A stretch of DNA of 64,000 nucleotides from CALAMC01 sp964459465 (GCA_964459465.1 CAYWLR010000003.1:1-64000), one strand, 5' to 3'. Shown: positions 1-9,065, numbered from the stretch's first letter. Notes: generated by a model from the letters alone, not told the origin. Program-made: numbers and translations.

Positions 1-112
1 ATTCTAATCAATTCCCAAACAATCGACAAGATACAAGGTCGGCTTCCGAGTGGAGCGAAGCGAATCGCGAAACCCGACATTAAGGGGATTTGGACAATTG
101 GGCCGATTTCGC

Positions 113-140
113 TTGACGAACCCGGGATTTTGGATATATT
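113..140 (+). promoter_or_regulatory. Probable sigma-70 promoter of rpmH
   Basis: A TTGACG -35 hexamer (113-118) and a TATATT -10 hexamer (135-140) are separated by 16 bases and lie about 38 bases before the rpmH start codon. The first 112 bases of the window contain no gene and no DnaA box that I can see. The promoter would drive the rpmH-rnpA-yidD-yidC run, whose genes are packed or overlapping. Confidence 0.6.
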
Positions 141-177
141 AACTGTTTCAATAATTTGGAGATAAGGTTAGAAAGTA

Positions 178-330
178 ATGAAACGGACATATCAACCATC
201 GAATCGCAAACGGGTCAATGATCACGGCTTCCGGAAACGCCGCTCAACCCGTAACGGTCTCAAGGTCCTGGCCAGTCGCCGCGCCAAAGGCCGCAAGAGA
301 GTGACCGTGACGGTCAAAAAGAAAAAGTAG
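178..330 (+). CDS. rpmH: Large ribosomal subunit protein bL34
   Basis: This 50-residue, very basic protein begins MKRTYQPSNRKR and continues through HGFRKR, RSTRNGLKVLASRRAKGRKR, which is the universally conserved L34 sequence. It binds 23S rRNA in the large subunit. The ATG lies after a purine-rich stretch (GGAGATAAGG around 157-166). It is the first gene of the conserved rpmH-rnpA-yidD-yidC cluster that in many bacteria sits next to dnaA and the replication origin; dnaA itself would be upstream of this window. Confidence 0.97.
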   Translation: MKRTYQPSNRKRVNDHGFRKRRSTRNGLKVLASRRAKGRKRVTVTVKKKK

Positions 331-331
331 T

Positions 332-679
332 TTGCCCCGCCATAGCCTTAAAAGCAGAAAAATGATCGCGCAGATACTCAAATCCGCAAAAAAGTATCAG
401 GCGGATAATCTTGCTTTGTACTGTCAGCGCCGGGAACAGGGATCGGATTCCGCCTATGCCGCTGTCTTTATGGTGGCGCGCTCGGCCGGGACAGCCGTGA
501 CCAGAAATCAAATCCGCCGCTGGCTGCGCGAGGACCTGCGCCGGCTTCAGGCCGGAAATCCCATAGGCGGGGATTTTGTCATAAGATTTTTCGGCTCCGG
601 CCACGATGTCGACCACAGCGGTCTGGGCCAAACTCTGGAGCAACTGTATTCGCAAATCGGACAGGATGTCATACAATAA
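332..679 (+). CDS. rnpA: Ribonuclease P protein component
   Basis: This is the 115-residue protein cofactor of RNase P, which helps the catalytic RNA remove 5' leaders from tRNA precursors. The conserved RNR-type signature is visible as TRNQIRRWLRE at about residues 54-64. The start is a TTG one base after the rpmH stop, giving MPRHSLKSRKMI; an internal ATG at 362 would remove only ten residues. Its 3' end overlaps the start of yidD by 14 bases, so the genes are probably translationally coupled. Confidence 0.9.
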   Translation: MPRHSLKSRKMIAQILKSAKKYQADNLALYCQRREQGSDSAYAAVFMVARSAGTAVTRNQIRRWLREDLRRLQAGNPIGGDFVIRFFGSGHDVDHSGLGQTLEQLYSQIGQDVIQ

Positions 680-917
680 TATTTCCATATTCAGCTACCC
701 TTTTATTTTATTGATAAAAATTTACCGGTACACGCTGTCGCCGCTTATCGGCAACCAGTGCCGCTTCTACCCCACCTGCTCGCATTATTCCGAAGAAGCC
801 TTTATAAAGCACGGGGCGCGCCGGGGTATTATCTTGACAATCAAACGGATTTTGAGATGTCATCCATGGGATGAAGGCGGCTATGACCCGGTACCGGAAA
901 AAGGATGGGAGGGCTAA
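666..917 (+). CDS. yidD: Membrane protein insertion efficiency factor YidD
   Basis: This 83-residue protein has the family signature IYRYTLSPLIGNQCRFYPTC followed by SHYSEEAFIKHG and ends with a W-D-x-G-G-Y-D-P-V-P stretch. YidD is a small amphipathic membrane-associated protein that assists YidC-dependent insertion. The frame is open from 606, but the ATG at 666 gives the canonical N-terminus and overlaps the rnpA end, which is typical of this operon. Its stop (915-917) is separated by one base from the preferred yidC start. Confidence 0.92.
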   Translation: MSYNNISIFSYPFILLIKIYRYTLSPLIGNQCRFYPTCSHYSEEAFIKHGARRGIILTIKRILRCHPWDEGGYDPVPEKGWEG

Positions 918-918
918 A

Positions 919-2652
919 GTGAGCTCAAGTTCGGGATTGGATAAAAATACTGTCATTCTGATAATCTTGCTCGGCGCGCTGGTCATTTTCTGGGTGCCGA
1001 TCATGACCTTCCTGGGCTTTATCAAGCCCCCGGCCGAACAATCCCGGCCGACTGTCGAAGAACCCGTCAGAGAACAGCCGCTGGACCTTGCCCAGCAACA
1101 ACCCGCTCCAACCGGCGGCGCGGCCACCACGCCTCCTCAAATGACTGTCGGAGACACGGCAACTATCGAAAAAATCCCGGAAGATACGATTATTGTCAAA
1201 ACCAAAGTCTGGGAAATAGCTTTCAGCAACTATGGCGGCGGGCCGATTTCATTCAAACTGCTCGATTATCATTATGCCAACGATGGCCCGGTGCAGATGC
1301 TTCCGGATAATGTCCACGCCACCCCTTCATTTTCTTTCAATAGCGGAAGTGTCAAAGATAAGGATTTGATCTATATTCCTGCCAGGGAGCACCGCCATTA
1401 TGATGTCACCTCATCGTCGCAGGAACTGGTTTACACTTATTCCGGGCCCAATGGCGGGACTATCACCAAGCGCTATCGTTTTACTCCCGACCGTTATGAT
1501 TTTGAATTGATTCTTGAAATCGCCGACCGGCCGGCTCTGGGCTTCGAGCGCGAATACGCCATCAATTGGAATAACAAGTTGATGCCCACAGAGTTAGATA
1601 TAAATGACGATTTCGCGCAGATGTGGGCGATGGCCTATCAAAACGGTGTCCGCGTTAAAATCGATGATTACGATAATAATCGCTATCAGGTCAGTTATCA
1701 GGGCATGACCAACTGGATCGCCACCCGTTCGAAATATTTCACGTCGATAATTTTGCCCCGCTCACAGACCGGAATTGAAGCCCATGCTTCAGGAATCAAA
1801 TATAAAACCCAGATAGGCACGTCCTCGGCCGAAGCCCGCGAAATTGCGGTCGGCATCGGAATGCCCATTGAATACAGCCCGACCCTGACCGACAGCTTTA
1901 CTGTCTATGTCGGGCCGATCGACTATGACCTGCTAAGCGACTATGACAACGAAGTGGTCGATTTGATTGATATCGGCACCACCCCGTTTGTGGGCTGGAT
2001 TATAAAAATATTCGCCGTCCCGATTCTCTGGCTTTTGCCGCGCATGTATAATTTCATTCCCAACTATGGGCTGGTCATTATAATATTTTCGTTGCTTATT
2101 AAAGTTATCACTTTCCCCCTGACGAAAAAAACGCTCAAATCCATGATGGGCATGAAAAAGCTCGCGCCCAAAATGGAAGAGCTCAAAGTAAAACACAAAA
2201 ACAATCCGCAGGCGCTCAACCGGGAGATGATGAAGCTCTACAAGGAGATGGGTATTAACCCGCTTTCCGGATGTTTGCCGTTGTTGCCACAAATGCCGCT
2301 CTTTTTCGCCTTGTTTGCCGTCTTTCGCTCGACTATCCTCCTGCGCCAGGCGCCGTTTGTCTTATGGTGGGATGACCTTTCGCGCGGAGCCCTGTCATTG
2401 ACCGACCCCTACATGATTCTGGTTGTCCTTATGGTAGTTCTCATGTTCCTGCAGCAGAAGACCGGCATGACCGACCCCAAAAACAAGGCCCTGACCTATA
2501 TCTTCCCGCTTATGCTCGGCTTCTTTTTCTACAAAGCCTCGGCCGGTTTGGTACTTTATTGGACCTGTTTCTCGCTGTTTTCGTTTATTGAGCAGATAAT
2601 ATATAAACGCCCGATGATGGAAAAAGCCGACGCCGAAGTTAAAGTCCAATGA
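919..2652 (+). CDS. yidC: Membrane protein insertase YidC
   Basis: YidC inserts and folds inner-membrane proteins, alone or with SecYEG. With the GTG start at 919 it has 577 residues, beginning VSSSSGLDKNTVILIILLGALV. The 'DKNT' motif before the first membrane helix is typical of Gram-negative YidC, and GGGAGGG lies just upstream, so this start is preferred over the ATG at 871. A Pro/Gln-rich linker and a large periplasmic beta domain (about 60-340) precede the conserved core from about residue 355 (FPLTKK, MGINPLSGCLPLLPQMPLFFALF). The length fits the long Gram-negative form. Confidence 0.95.
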   Translation: MSSSSGLDKNTVILIILLGALVIFWVPIMTFLGFIKPPAEQSRPTVEEPVREQPLDLAQQQPAPTGGAATTPPQMTVGDTATIEKIPEDTIIVKTKVWEIAFSNYGGGPISFKLLDYHYANDGPVQMLPDNVHATPSFSFNSGSVKDKDLIYIPAREHRHYDVTSSSQELVYTYSGPNGGTITKRYRFTPDRYDFELILEIADRPALGFEREYAINWNNKLMPTELDINDDFAQMWAMAYQNGVRVKIDDYDNNRYQVSYQGMTNWIATRSKYFTSIILPRSQTGIEAHASGIKYKTQIGTSSAEAREIAVGIGMPIEYSPTLTDSFTVYVGPIDYDLLSDYDNEVVDLIDIGTTPFVGWIIKIFAVPILWLLPRMYNFIPNYGLVIIIFSLLIKVITFPLTKKTLKSMMGMKKLAPKMEELKVKHKNNPQALNREMMKLYKEMGINPLSGCLPLLPQMPLFFALFAVFRSTILLRQAPFVLWWDDLSRGALSLTDPYMILVVLMVVLMFLQQKTGMTDPKNKALTYIFPLMLGFFFYKASAGLVLYWTCFSLFSFIEQIIYKRPMMEKADAEVKVQ

Positions 2653-2655
2653 AAT

Positions 2656-4059
2656 ATGGACTCGCACACTCAAGATTATTACCGCGAGACGATCGCGGCC
2701 ATTGTCACGCCGCCCGGGGAGGGCGGCCTCGGCGCCATTCGCATTGCCGGACCCGACTCCGCTAAATTTTTAAATAGTATATTCAAACCGGCCCATGATT
2801 CCGAATCCAAAACCGGTTATTTTATCCTCCGATACGGTTATATTGTTGACAGTCATGGTGATACGATAGATGAGGTGACCGCTGTCCTGATGCCCGCCGG
2901 GCGCTCCTATACCGGCCAGGAACAGGCGGAAATTTTCTGCCACGGCGGCCAGTTCGTTCTCAAGCGGATTCTAAAAGAAATTATCGCCTTGGGGGCGCGT
3001 TTGGCCGAACCCGGCGAATTCACCCGACGAGCCTTTCTGGCTGGACGAATCGATCTGGCCAAAGCCGAAGCGGTCGCCGATTTGGTCGCCGCCAAGACGG
3101 CCTTTGCCTATGAATCCGCCAAAAAGAATCTGTTAGGCATATTTTCCAATAAAATCGACTCCCTGCGCGAACAGCTGATTGATATTCTGGTCGAAATTGA
3201 GGCCTCGGTCGATTATCCGGAAGAAGATTTAGAAACCGCCGACCATGATGAAATGATCGCCAAAATCGGAAATATTATAAATAAGGTCGCCGAACTGGCG
3301 GCCAGTTACCGTTCGGGAAGGATTATCAAAGAAGGCTTCCGTATCGCCGTGGCCGGGCGGCCCAACGCCGGTAAATCTTCGCTTTTCAATGCCCTGCTCA
3401 ACCAGAATCGCGCTATCGTGGCACCGGTCCCCGGGACCACAAGAGATTATCTTACCGAATGGATAGACTTGGATGGAATCGCCGTATCGTTGACCGACAC
3501 CGCCGGGCTTCGCGATTCACAAGGAATGATTGAAAAATCCGGCCAGAACGCCGCCCGTCAAATAATGAAGGATTCTGACCTCATTATCTGGATCGCCGAT
3601 ACCTCCCGCAAAAATTTCGCTTCGGAAATCGAAATTGATTTAAAAAAACTTGAAGGCCCCTCCCCCGTTAAAGTCATTTTCAACAAAATCGATAAATTGT
3701 CTTTAGAACGCTTGAAGGCCGTCAAAATGATGGCTCGCGGCTATTCGGCCGTGGTTATTTCCTGCAAAACCAGAGAAGGCTTGGATAATCTTAGAAATAA
3801 ATTAAATTCCATAATATCCGGCGGTTTGCCGGATTTGACCGACGGACTTGTGGTCACCTCGGAACGCCACAAGCAGAAACTTGACCTCGCCCTGGAGTCT
3901 TTGAAACAGGCGGAATCGGATATCAAGCAGAATCAGAGCCCGGAAATAATCGCTTTTAATATCCGTCAGGGCATAAATGAAATTGACGAAATTTCCGGCC
4001 GTATATATAATGAAGAAATTTTAAACAGGATTTTTGACCGATTTTGTATCGGAAAATGA
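2656..4059 (+). CDS. mnmE: tRNA uridine-5-carboxymethylaminomethyl modification GTPase MnmE
   Basis: MnmE (TrmE) with MnmG makes the cmnm5 modification of the wobble uridine in several tRNAs. The 467 residues show the folate-binding N-terminal domain (IVTPPGEGGLGAIRIAGP near the start; EIFCHGG near 95), a helical domain, an inserted G domain with GRPNAGKSS at about 235-243 and DTAGLRD at about 281, and the C-terminal FCIGK that carries the family's essential cysteine. It starts three bases after yidC and its partner mnmG follows three bases later, so the modification complex is made from one operon. Confidence 0.97.
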   Translation: MDSHTQDYYRETIAAIVTPPGEGGLGAIRIAGPDSAKFLNSIFKPAHDSESKTGYFILRYGYIVDSHGDTIDEVTAVLMPAGRSYTGQEQAEIFCHGGQFVLKRILKEIIALGARLAEPGEFTRRAFLAGRIDLAKAEAVADLVAAKTAFAYESAKKNLLGIFSNKIDSLREQLIDILVEIEASVDYPEEDLETADHDEMIAKIGNIINKVAELAASYRSGRIIKEGFRIAVAGRPNAGKSSLFNALLNQNRAIVAPVPGTTRDYLTEWIDLDGIAVSLTDTAGLRDSQGMIEKSGQNAARQIMKDSDLIIWIADTSRKNFASEIEIDLKKLEGPSPVKVIFNKIDKLSLERLKAVKMMARGYSAVVISCKTREGLDNLRNKLNSIISGGLPDLTDGLVVTSERHKQKLDLALESLKQAESDIKQNQSPEIIAFNIRQGINEIDEISGRIYNEEILNRIFDRFCIGK

Positions 4060-4062
4060 AAA

Positions 4063-5934
4063 TTGTTTTACGTGAAACATTCTGATTTCGACATAATCGT
4101 AGTCGGCGGCGGCCACGCCGGAGTCGAAGCCGCTCTGGCCATTGCCCGCATGGGCAAGACGGCCGCGCTGGTGACAATGGACAAAACCAAGCTGGCTCTC
4201 ATGTCCTGCAATCCGGCCATCGGCGGTCTGGGCAAATCGCATATTGTCAAGGAAATCGATGCCTTGGGCGGGGTCATGGGGCAAGCCATCGATGCCACCG
4301 GTATTCAATTTCGAAAACTCAATTTGAGCCGCGGTCCGGCCGTATGGGCCACCCGTGCCCAAGCCGACAGAATAGGCTACAATAAATTCATTTGCGATTT
4401 TGTCGGCGCCCAATCGAAAGTCACCGTTATTGAGGCCACCGCCGGTGAAATTCTCACCGAGTTGGGACGAGTCCGCGGCATCCGCACCGAAGACGGTCAA
4501 ACCATCCTGGCGGAGGCCGTGATAATCTGTTCGGGAACATTTCTGGGCGGATTGATTCATATCGGGGATAAGCAAATTCCGGCAGGCCGGCGGGGCGAAA
4601 AAGGTGCCTATAAATTGTCCCAGTCATTTCGATCTCTGGGTTTCGAGATCGGGCGACTCAAAACCGGGACGCCGCCTAGGCTCAACGGCAAAACCATCGA
4701 TTATTCCAAATGCGAAGCCCAGCCGGGACTGGAGCCTCCCCCATTTTTTTCATACCGCTCCGGACCACGGGAAATCAAACAGGTTCCCTGTCATCTGACA
4801 TATACGACAGCCGCCACCAGGGAAATTATTCTGGCCAATTTGAAAAAATCGGCCATGTTCTCCGGGCAGATCCACTCCCGCGGACCAAGATATTGTCCGT
4901 CGATCGAAGATAAAATCTATCGTTTCAGCGATAAGCCTCGTCAGCATATATTCCTTGAGCCCGAGGGCAACGGCACCGGTGAAATCTATCCCAACGGATT
5001 TTCGACGTCGCTTCCGACCGATGTCCAGCTGGAAGCCATCAGAACCGTTATCGGTCTTGAAAATGTCGAAATGACCCAGGCGGGCTATGCCATCGAATAT
5101 GACTACTGCCCCTCATATCAAATAAAACGGAGCTTGGGAACTCATCGTTTGCCCGGTCTTTTTCTGGCCGGCCAGATTAATGGGACCTCTGGCTATGAAG
5201 AAGCCGCCGGATTGGGCTTAATTGCCGGCATAAACGCGGTTTTATATCTTCAAAACGAACCGGCTTTTATTCCTGACCGCGCCGAATCATATCTCGGCGT
5301 TATGCTCGATGATCTTGTAAGTCACTCCACCACTGAACCTTACCGCATGTTCACCTCCCGCGCGGAATACCGCCTGCGACTTCGCGAAGATAACGCCCGC
5401 GACCGGATGATCGAATATGCCCGCAAGTACTCCCTTATTCCGGAGAATGATTATAGATCATTTGAAACCCTTCAGAAACAAACTCGGGCGGCCATCGCCA
5501 TGCTGGAGAAAAAATATATCGCGGTTTCTCAGCTCGATGGCTATGCCGAATATTTTGTAAAACGACAATCCATTTCGCTGGCCGATATTCTCAAGATTCC
5601 GGGAGTCGAATACAGATATATTACACAGTTCCTTGCTAATGGCGACCGCATAGATAATGAAATTTTGGAACGGGCATCGGTGGCGATCAAATATTCCGGG
5701 TATATCAGCAAACAGGAGCGCGAGGTCGAAAAATTCCGCCGTAATGAAAGCCAGAAAATACCCGCCGATTTGCCGTTCGAAAAGCTAACCGGCCTGCGTA
5801 ATGAGGCTCGCGAAAAATTCGCCCGCTTCCGCCCGACTTCGCTGGGCCAGGCCAGCCGTATTGAAGGGGTGACCGTCGGCGATATTGCGGCCCTTTCCAT
5901 CCATGTCCGCAAGTTTACGGCACAGGGTTCCTAA
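4063..5934 (+). CDS. mnmG: tRNA uridine-5-carboxymethylaminomethyl modification enzyme MnmG
   Basis: This FAD-binding partner of MnmE has 623 residues. The dinucleotide-binding motif VVGGGHAGVEAA is at about residues 12-23 and the family signatures RLKTGTPPRL, GPRYCPSIEDKI and LFLAGQINGTSGYEEAAGLG are present. The predicted TTG start at 4063 encodes MFYVKHSDFD; a GTG at 4072 is the alternative. The first codons overlap a sequence one base away from a perfect parS site, which explains the unusual N-terminal FYVKH: codons and a ParB-binding site share the same bases. Confidence 0.96.
   Translation: MFYVKHSDFDIIVVGGGHAGVEAALAIARMGKTAALVTMDKTKLALMSCNPAIGGLGKSHIVKEIDALGGVMGQAIDATGIQFRKLNLSRGPAVWATRAQADRIGYNKFICDFVGAQSKVTVIEATAGEILTELGRVRGIRTEDGQTILAEAVIICSGTFLGGLIHIGDKQIPAGRRGEKGAYKLSQSFRSLGFEIGRLKTGTPPRLNGKTIDYSKCEAQPGLEPPPFFSYRSGPREIKQVPCHLTYTTAATREIILANLKKSAMFSGQIHSRGPRYCPSIEDKIYRFSDKPRQHIFLEPEGNGTGEIYPNGFSTSLPTDVQLEAIRTVIGLENVEMTQAGYAIEYDYCPSYQIKRSLGTHRLPGLFLAGQINGTSGYEEAAGLGLIAGINAVLYLQNEPAFIPDRAESYLGVMLDDLVSHSTTEPYRMFTSRAEYRLRLREDNARDRMIEYARKYSLIPENDYRSFETLQKQTRAAIAMLEKKYIAVSQLDGYAEYFVKRQSISLADILKIPGVEYRYITQFLANGDRIDNEILERASVAIKYSGYISKQEREVEKFRRNESQKIPADLPFEKLTGLRNEAREKFARFRPTSLGQASRIEGVTVGDIAALSIHVRKFTAQGS
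4064..4079. other. parS: parS-like site, one mismatch
   Basis: TGTTTTACGTGAAACA differs from the canonical 16-base parS palindrome TGTTTCACGTGAAACA at one position. It lies inside the first codons of mnmG, about 2.6 kb upstream of parA. ParB of chromosomal ParABS systems nucleates on such sites and spreads. The mismatch may make it a weaker secondary site. Confidence 0.75.
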
Positions 5935-5957
5935 TACATCGAATTCTGTTATATATA

Positions 5958-6575
5958 ATGTTTGCAGGCAGTTCAATACCATTTTTTAAATCCGGTGAAA
6001 TAATTACCGAGTTTGGTCTGGAAAAAGGGCTTAATACCTATCTCGATGTTCTGTTTGAATATAATAAAAAAATAAATCTTGTTTCACGTGAAACACCGCG
6101 TCCGGCCTTGGTCCGGGTAGCCGCAGATTGTCTGGTTCCCTTAAAGTTTTCTGACCCGCCTGTCGGGACATTTTTTGATATCGGGTCGGGGGGAGGCTTC
6201 CCGGCTGTCGTCCTGCTTCTGACCTTTGACCATTTGCATGGAGTCCTATATGAGCGCACCCAAAAAAAAACGCGATTTCTCGAGCACTTGATACATTTAA
6301 TGAACTTGAAAGCCGAAGTTCGCCCGGATAATTGGCCTTCTACGTGTAATCTTACCGGAGAATCTTACAATTTGGGCACGATGAAATTGGTTAAACTCAA
6401 TCAACAAATATTAAATCAGGTCGAATCGGCTTTAAAACCCGGCGGACGATTCATATATTACGCCGCTGCGCCGGCAATGAAATCCGATATGAATAAAATG
6501 AAGATGTCCCGTCATGATTATTTCCTCGATGATTCGACACAGCTTCGTACCGTTTCAATATTTTTAAAATCATGA
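5958..6575 (+). CDS. rsmG: 16S rRNA (guanine-527-N7)-methyltransferase RsmG, divergent
   Basis: RsmG (GidB) methylates G527 of 16S rRNA. The 205-residue protein has the SAM-binding motif FFDIGSGGGFPAVVL at about 69-83 and the YERTQKKTRFLEHL stretch that follows it in the family. The segment after motif IV is unusual: where most RsmG proteins have an S/A-R-A-V/F-A sequence, this one has NLGTMKLVKLN (about 138-148), so a widely conserved arginine is not evident. Position after mnmG and before parA matches the classical gidA-gidB-parAB order. A perfect parS site is embedded in codons 41-46. Activity is probable but less certain than the family assignment. Confidence 0.85.
   Translation: MFAGSSIPFFKSGEIITEFGLEKGLNTYLDVLFEYNKKINLVSRETPRPALVRVAADCLVPLKFSDPPVGTFFDIGSGGGFPAVVLLLTFDHLHGVLYERTQKKTRFLEHLIHLMNLKAEVRPDNWPSTCNLTGESYNLGTMKLVKLNQQILNQVESALKPGGRFIYYAAAPAMKSDMNKMKMSRHDYFLDDSTQLRTVSIFLKS
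6080..6095. other. parS: Perfect parS site
   Basis: TGTTTCACGTGAAACA, the canonical bacterial chromosomal parS palindrome, lies inside rsmG about 560 bases before parA. It encodes part of VSRET in rsmG, so it is maintained within coding sequence. It should be the main nucleation site for the ParB encoded at 7413-8258. Confidence 0.93.
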
Positions 6576-6657
6576 AATTATTTTTGTTGCCAAACATTTG
6601 ACAATATCTTAATCTCCTTATGGGATTTATTTTATACATCCGGGATGGAGGAAAAAC

Positions 6658-7416
6658 GTGTCCAGGATTATTGCCATCGCCAATCAGAAAGGCGGCGTCG
6701 GTAAAACCACGTCGGCGGTGAATCTGGCCGCCGGTCTGGCCGTGGCCGAGAAAAAGACGCTTCTCATCGACATTGATCCCCAGGCCAACGCCACCAGCGG
6801 CGTCGGTCTGGATAAAAATATATTAGAATCATCGGTCTATGATGTCCTTATTGGCCGGGCCGCGGTGCTCGACGTGGCGCGGGCCACGGCTCTGCCGTTT
6901 CTGACCATCGTCCCCTCGGCCATCGCCCTGGTCGGGGCCGAGGTCGAGATGGTTTCGATGATGTCGCGCGAACGCGTGCTCAAAAACGCCCTGACTCCGG
7001 TCGCCGACCGCTATGACTATATCATCATCGACTGCCCGCCGTCGCTGGGACTTCTGACCGTCAACGCTCTGACCGCGGCGCACTCGGTACTCATTCCGAT
7101 TCAGTGCGAGTACTATGCCCTCGAAGGGCTGGGGCAGTTGATGCGTACCATCGACCTGGTTAAAAACAATCTCAACCCCGATTTGAAAATCGAGGGTGTC
7201 CTGTTGACCATGTACGATGGCCGTCTGAATCTGTCGCGACAGGTGGCGGCCGAGGCGCGCAAGTATTTCGAAGGACGGGTGTATGAAACCGTCATCAATC
7301 GCAACGTTCGTTTGTCCGAGGCGCCCAGTTTCGGAAAACCTATCATACAGTACGATATTCTTTCGACCGGCGCCGAAAATTATCTGGCTCTCACCAAGGA
7401 GGTATTGAGCAAATGA
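6658..7416 (+). CDS. parA: Chromosome-partitioning ATPase ParA (Soj)
   Basis: ParA is a deviant Walker ATPase that binds DNA nonspecifically as an ATP dimer and moves or positions ParB-parS complexes. The 252 residues begin SRIIAIANQKGGVGKTTSAVN with the deviant P-loop KGGVGKTT at about 10-17, and IIIDCPPSLGLLT follows near 122. The short N-terminus without a DNA-binding extension marks the chromosomal (type Ib-like/Soj) form. The start is a GTG preceded by GGATGGAGG. Its stop overlaps the parB start by four bases. Confidence 0.96.
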   Translation: MSRIIAIANQKGGVGKTTSAVNLAAGLAVAEKKTLLIDIDPQANATSGVGLDKNILESSVYDVLIGRAAVLDVARATALPFLTIVPSAIALVGAEVEMVSMMSRERVLKNALTPVADRYDYIIIDCPPSLGLLTVNALTAAHSVLIPIQCEYYALEGLGQLMRTIDLVKNNLNPDLKIEGVLLTMYDGRLNLSRQVAAEARKYFEGRVYETVINRNVRLSEAPSFGKPIIQYDILSTGAENYLALTKEVLSK

Positions 7417-8258
7417 GCGGGAAAATTGTATTGGGGCGCGGGTTGGAAGCACTCATCCCCAGAACCGACGATAGCCCGGCCAAGAGCGGCAATTACCGCA
7501 CGATACCGATAATCGATATAACGGCCAATCCGCTGCAACCTCGGCGCAAATTCGACGAGGCGGCGCTTAACGAACTGGCCGAATCCTTCAAAGTGCAGGG
7601 GATGCTGCAACCGGTTATAGTGCAACGTCGGGATAATAAGTACATTCTGATCGCGGGCGAACGGCGCTTCCGCGCGGCCGGACTGGCGGGCATGACGGAA
7701 ATTCCGGCCATCGTCATGAGTGAAAAGGATGAGTCCGACATGCTCCAGATGGCGCTTGTCGAAAACCTCCAGCGCGAGGACCTCAACCCGATGGAGGCCG
7801 CCGAAGCCTACCGCCGCCTGATGGACGACGCCGGTATGACCCAGAACCAGCTGGCGGCCCGCCTGGGAAAAAGCCGGGCCGCCGTGGCCAACGCCCTGCG
7901 CCTGCTGGCTCTTCCCATGGAAATAAAACAGCTGCTGCGCGACGGCCGGCTGACCGAGGGGCACGCGCGGGCCATTCTGGCTCTCGAAGACCGCGACGGC
8001 CAACTTAAACTGGCCGACCGGATTATCAACGAAAACTGGTCGGTGCGAACCGCCGAGCAAACCGCCCAGCGCACCAAACGGAGACGGCTGGTGCCCAAAA
8101 AAAGGATGCCGGCTATCGTCGAGGCCGAAAATTATTTGAAACAGGTGCTCGGAACCGCCGTTAAAATTTCGCATGGCCTCAAGGGCGGGCGTATTGAAGT
8201 CGAATACTATAATGATGAGGACCTCGACCGCCTTTTGGAATTGTTTAAAAGGATTTGA
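7413..8258 (+). CDS. parB: Chromosome-partitioning protein ParB
   Basis: ParB is a CTP-dependent DNA clamp that loads at parS. In this 281-residue protein the N-terminal CTP-binding domain contains the GERRFRAAG motif at about 82-90, followed by ENLQREDLNPMEAAEAY and a helix-turn-helix (TQNQLAARLGKSRAAVANAL, about 145-165), then a C-terminal dimerisation domain. It overlaps parA through ATGA. With the two parS sites upstream it completes a ParABS system. Confidence 0.96.
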   Translation: MSGKIVLGRGLEALIPRTDDSPAKSGNYRTIPIIDITANPLQPRRKFDEAALNELAESFKVQGMLQPVIVQRRDNKYILIAGERRFRAAGLAGMTEIPAIVMSEKDESDMLQMALVENLQREDLNPMEAAEAYRRLMDDAGMTQNQLAARLGKSRAAVANALRLLALPMEIKQLLRDGRLTEGHARAILALEDRDGQLKLADRIINENWSVRTAEQTAQRTKRRRLVPKKRMPAIVEAENYLKQVLGTAVKISHGLKGGRIEVEYYNDEDLDRLLELFKRI

Positions 8259-8272
8259 GTCGGAACCTATAA

Positions 8273-9055
8273 ATGGCCCGCTTTTATAACATAATGATTG
8301 TCCCCGACGGCGTCGAAAGATCCTTCGGCATTAAGCTTCGCGCCTGGATGTTCAAAGGCCTGATTATCGGGGCCGGCGTCCTCACGGTCGGGCTGATTCT
8401 ATTTTTCGTCTTTTACGGGCACATCCTTTCACGGGCGGCCCGGACCGATCAGTTGGCTCGTGAAAACGAGGAACTGAAACGGTATAAGTACAAACTTCTC
8501 CTGCTCGAAGAAAACATGAAGGAGACCCGCAAAATCGTTGCGAAGATATCGGGCCTGGCCGGGGTGGATTTTCAGATCCCGGAATTGCCGCCCGATTCGG
8601 TGCTGTTCGCACCGAGGGAAAAGCCGGCCGTCGTGGCGCGCCCCGTGGTTTCTCCCGAATGCGTCCCCAGCGGCCTGCCGCTGGAAGGTTACATGACGCG
8701 TGGTTTTTCGGGAGAAGATGAAAACTTTCATCCGGGCGTGGATATCGCCGCCGAAATCGGAACCCCGGTCCTGGCCACGGCCTCCGGCAAAGTCGTCTTT
8801 GCCGGCGTCGATAACACCTATGGCCTGATGATAATCGTCGAGCACGAGAACAATATGACGACGGTGTACGGTCATAACAGCGAGCTGCTGGTGGAAGTGG
8901 GCCAGGAAGTACTGGCCGGGGGGCGGATTGCACTATCGGGCAATACCGGGCGTTCCACCGCACCGCATCTGCACTATGAGATTCGGGAATACAATGAACC
9001 TGTGAACCCTTTAAAATATATTATGGATGATGAAATATCAGTCAAACAAGAGTGA
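8273..9055 (+). CDS. Membrane-anchored M23 (LytM-type) peptidase
   Basis: This 260-residue protein has a short cytoplasmic N-terminus, one membrane helix (about 27-49), a coiled-coil segment (about 55-90) and a C-terminal M23 domain. The zinc-ligand motifs of active M23 peptidases are intact: H153-x3-D157 in HPGVD and H232-x-H234 in HLHYE. It would cleave peptide cross-links in periplasmic peptidoglycan. It lies 14 bases after parB and directly before a bactofilin gene. Bactofilin-M23 pairs are known in cell-shape control (for example Helicobacter CcmA/Csd1), so a scaffold-guided role in localised wall cutting is a reasonable inference. Confidence 0.9.
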   Translation: MARFYNIMIVPDGVERSFGIKLRAWMFKGLIIGAGVLTVGLILFFVFYGHILSRAARTDQLARENEELKRYKYKLLLLEENMKETRKIVAKISGLAGVDFQIPELPPDSVLFAPREKPAVVARPVVSPECVPSGLPLEGYMTRGFSGEDENFHPGVDIAAEIGTPVLATASGKVVFAGVDNTYGLMIIVEHENNMTTVYGHNSELLVEVGQEVLAGGRIALSGNTGRSTAPHLHYEIREYNEPVNPLKYIMDDEISVKQE

Positions 9056-9065
9056 AGGCGGAGTC

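Noticed and set aside
1..112. Possible oriC at the window start
   Set aside because: No DnaA-box match was found in the visible bases, although the origin may lie just upstream of the window.
871..918. Earlier ATG start for yidC at 871
   Set aside because: It lies inside yidD. The GTG at 919 directly follows the yidD stop with a strong ribosome binding site and gives the canonical DKNT N-terminus.
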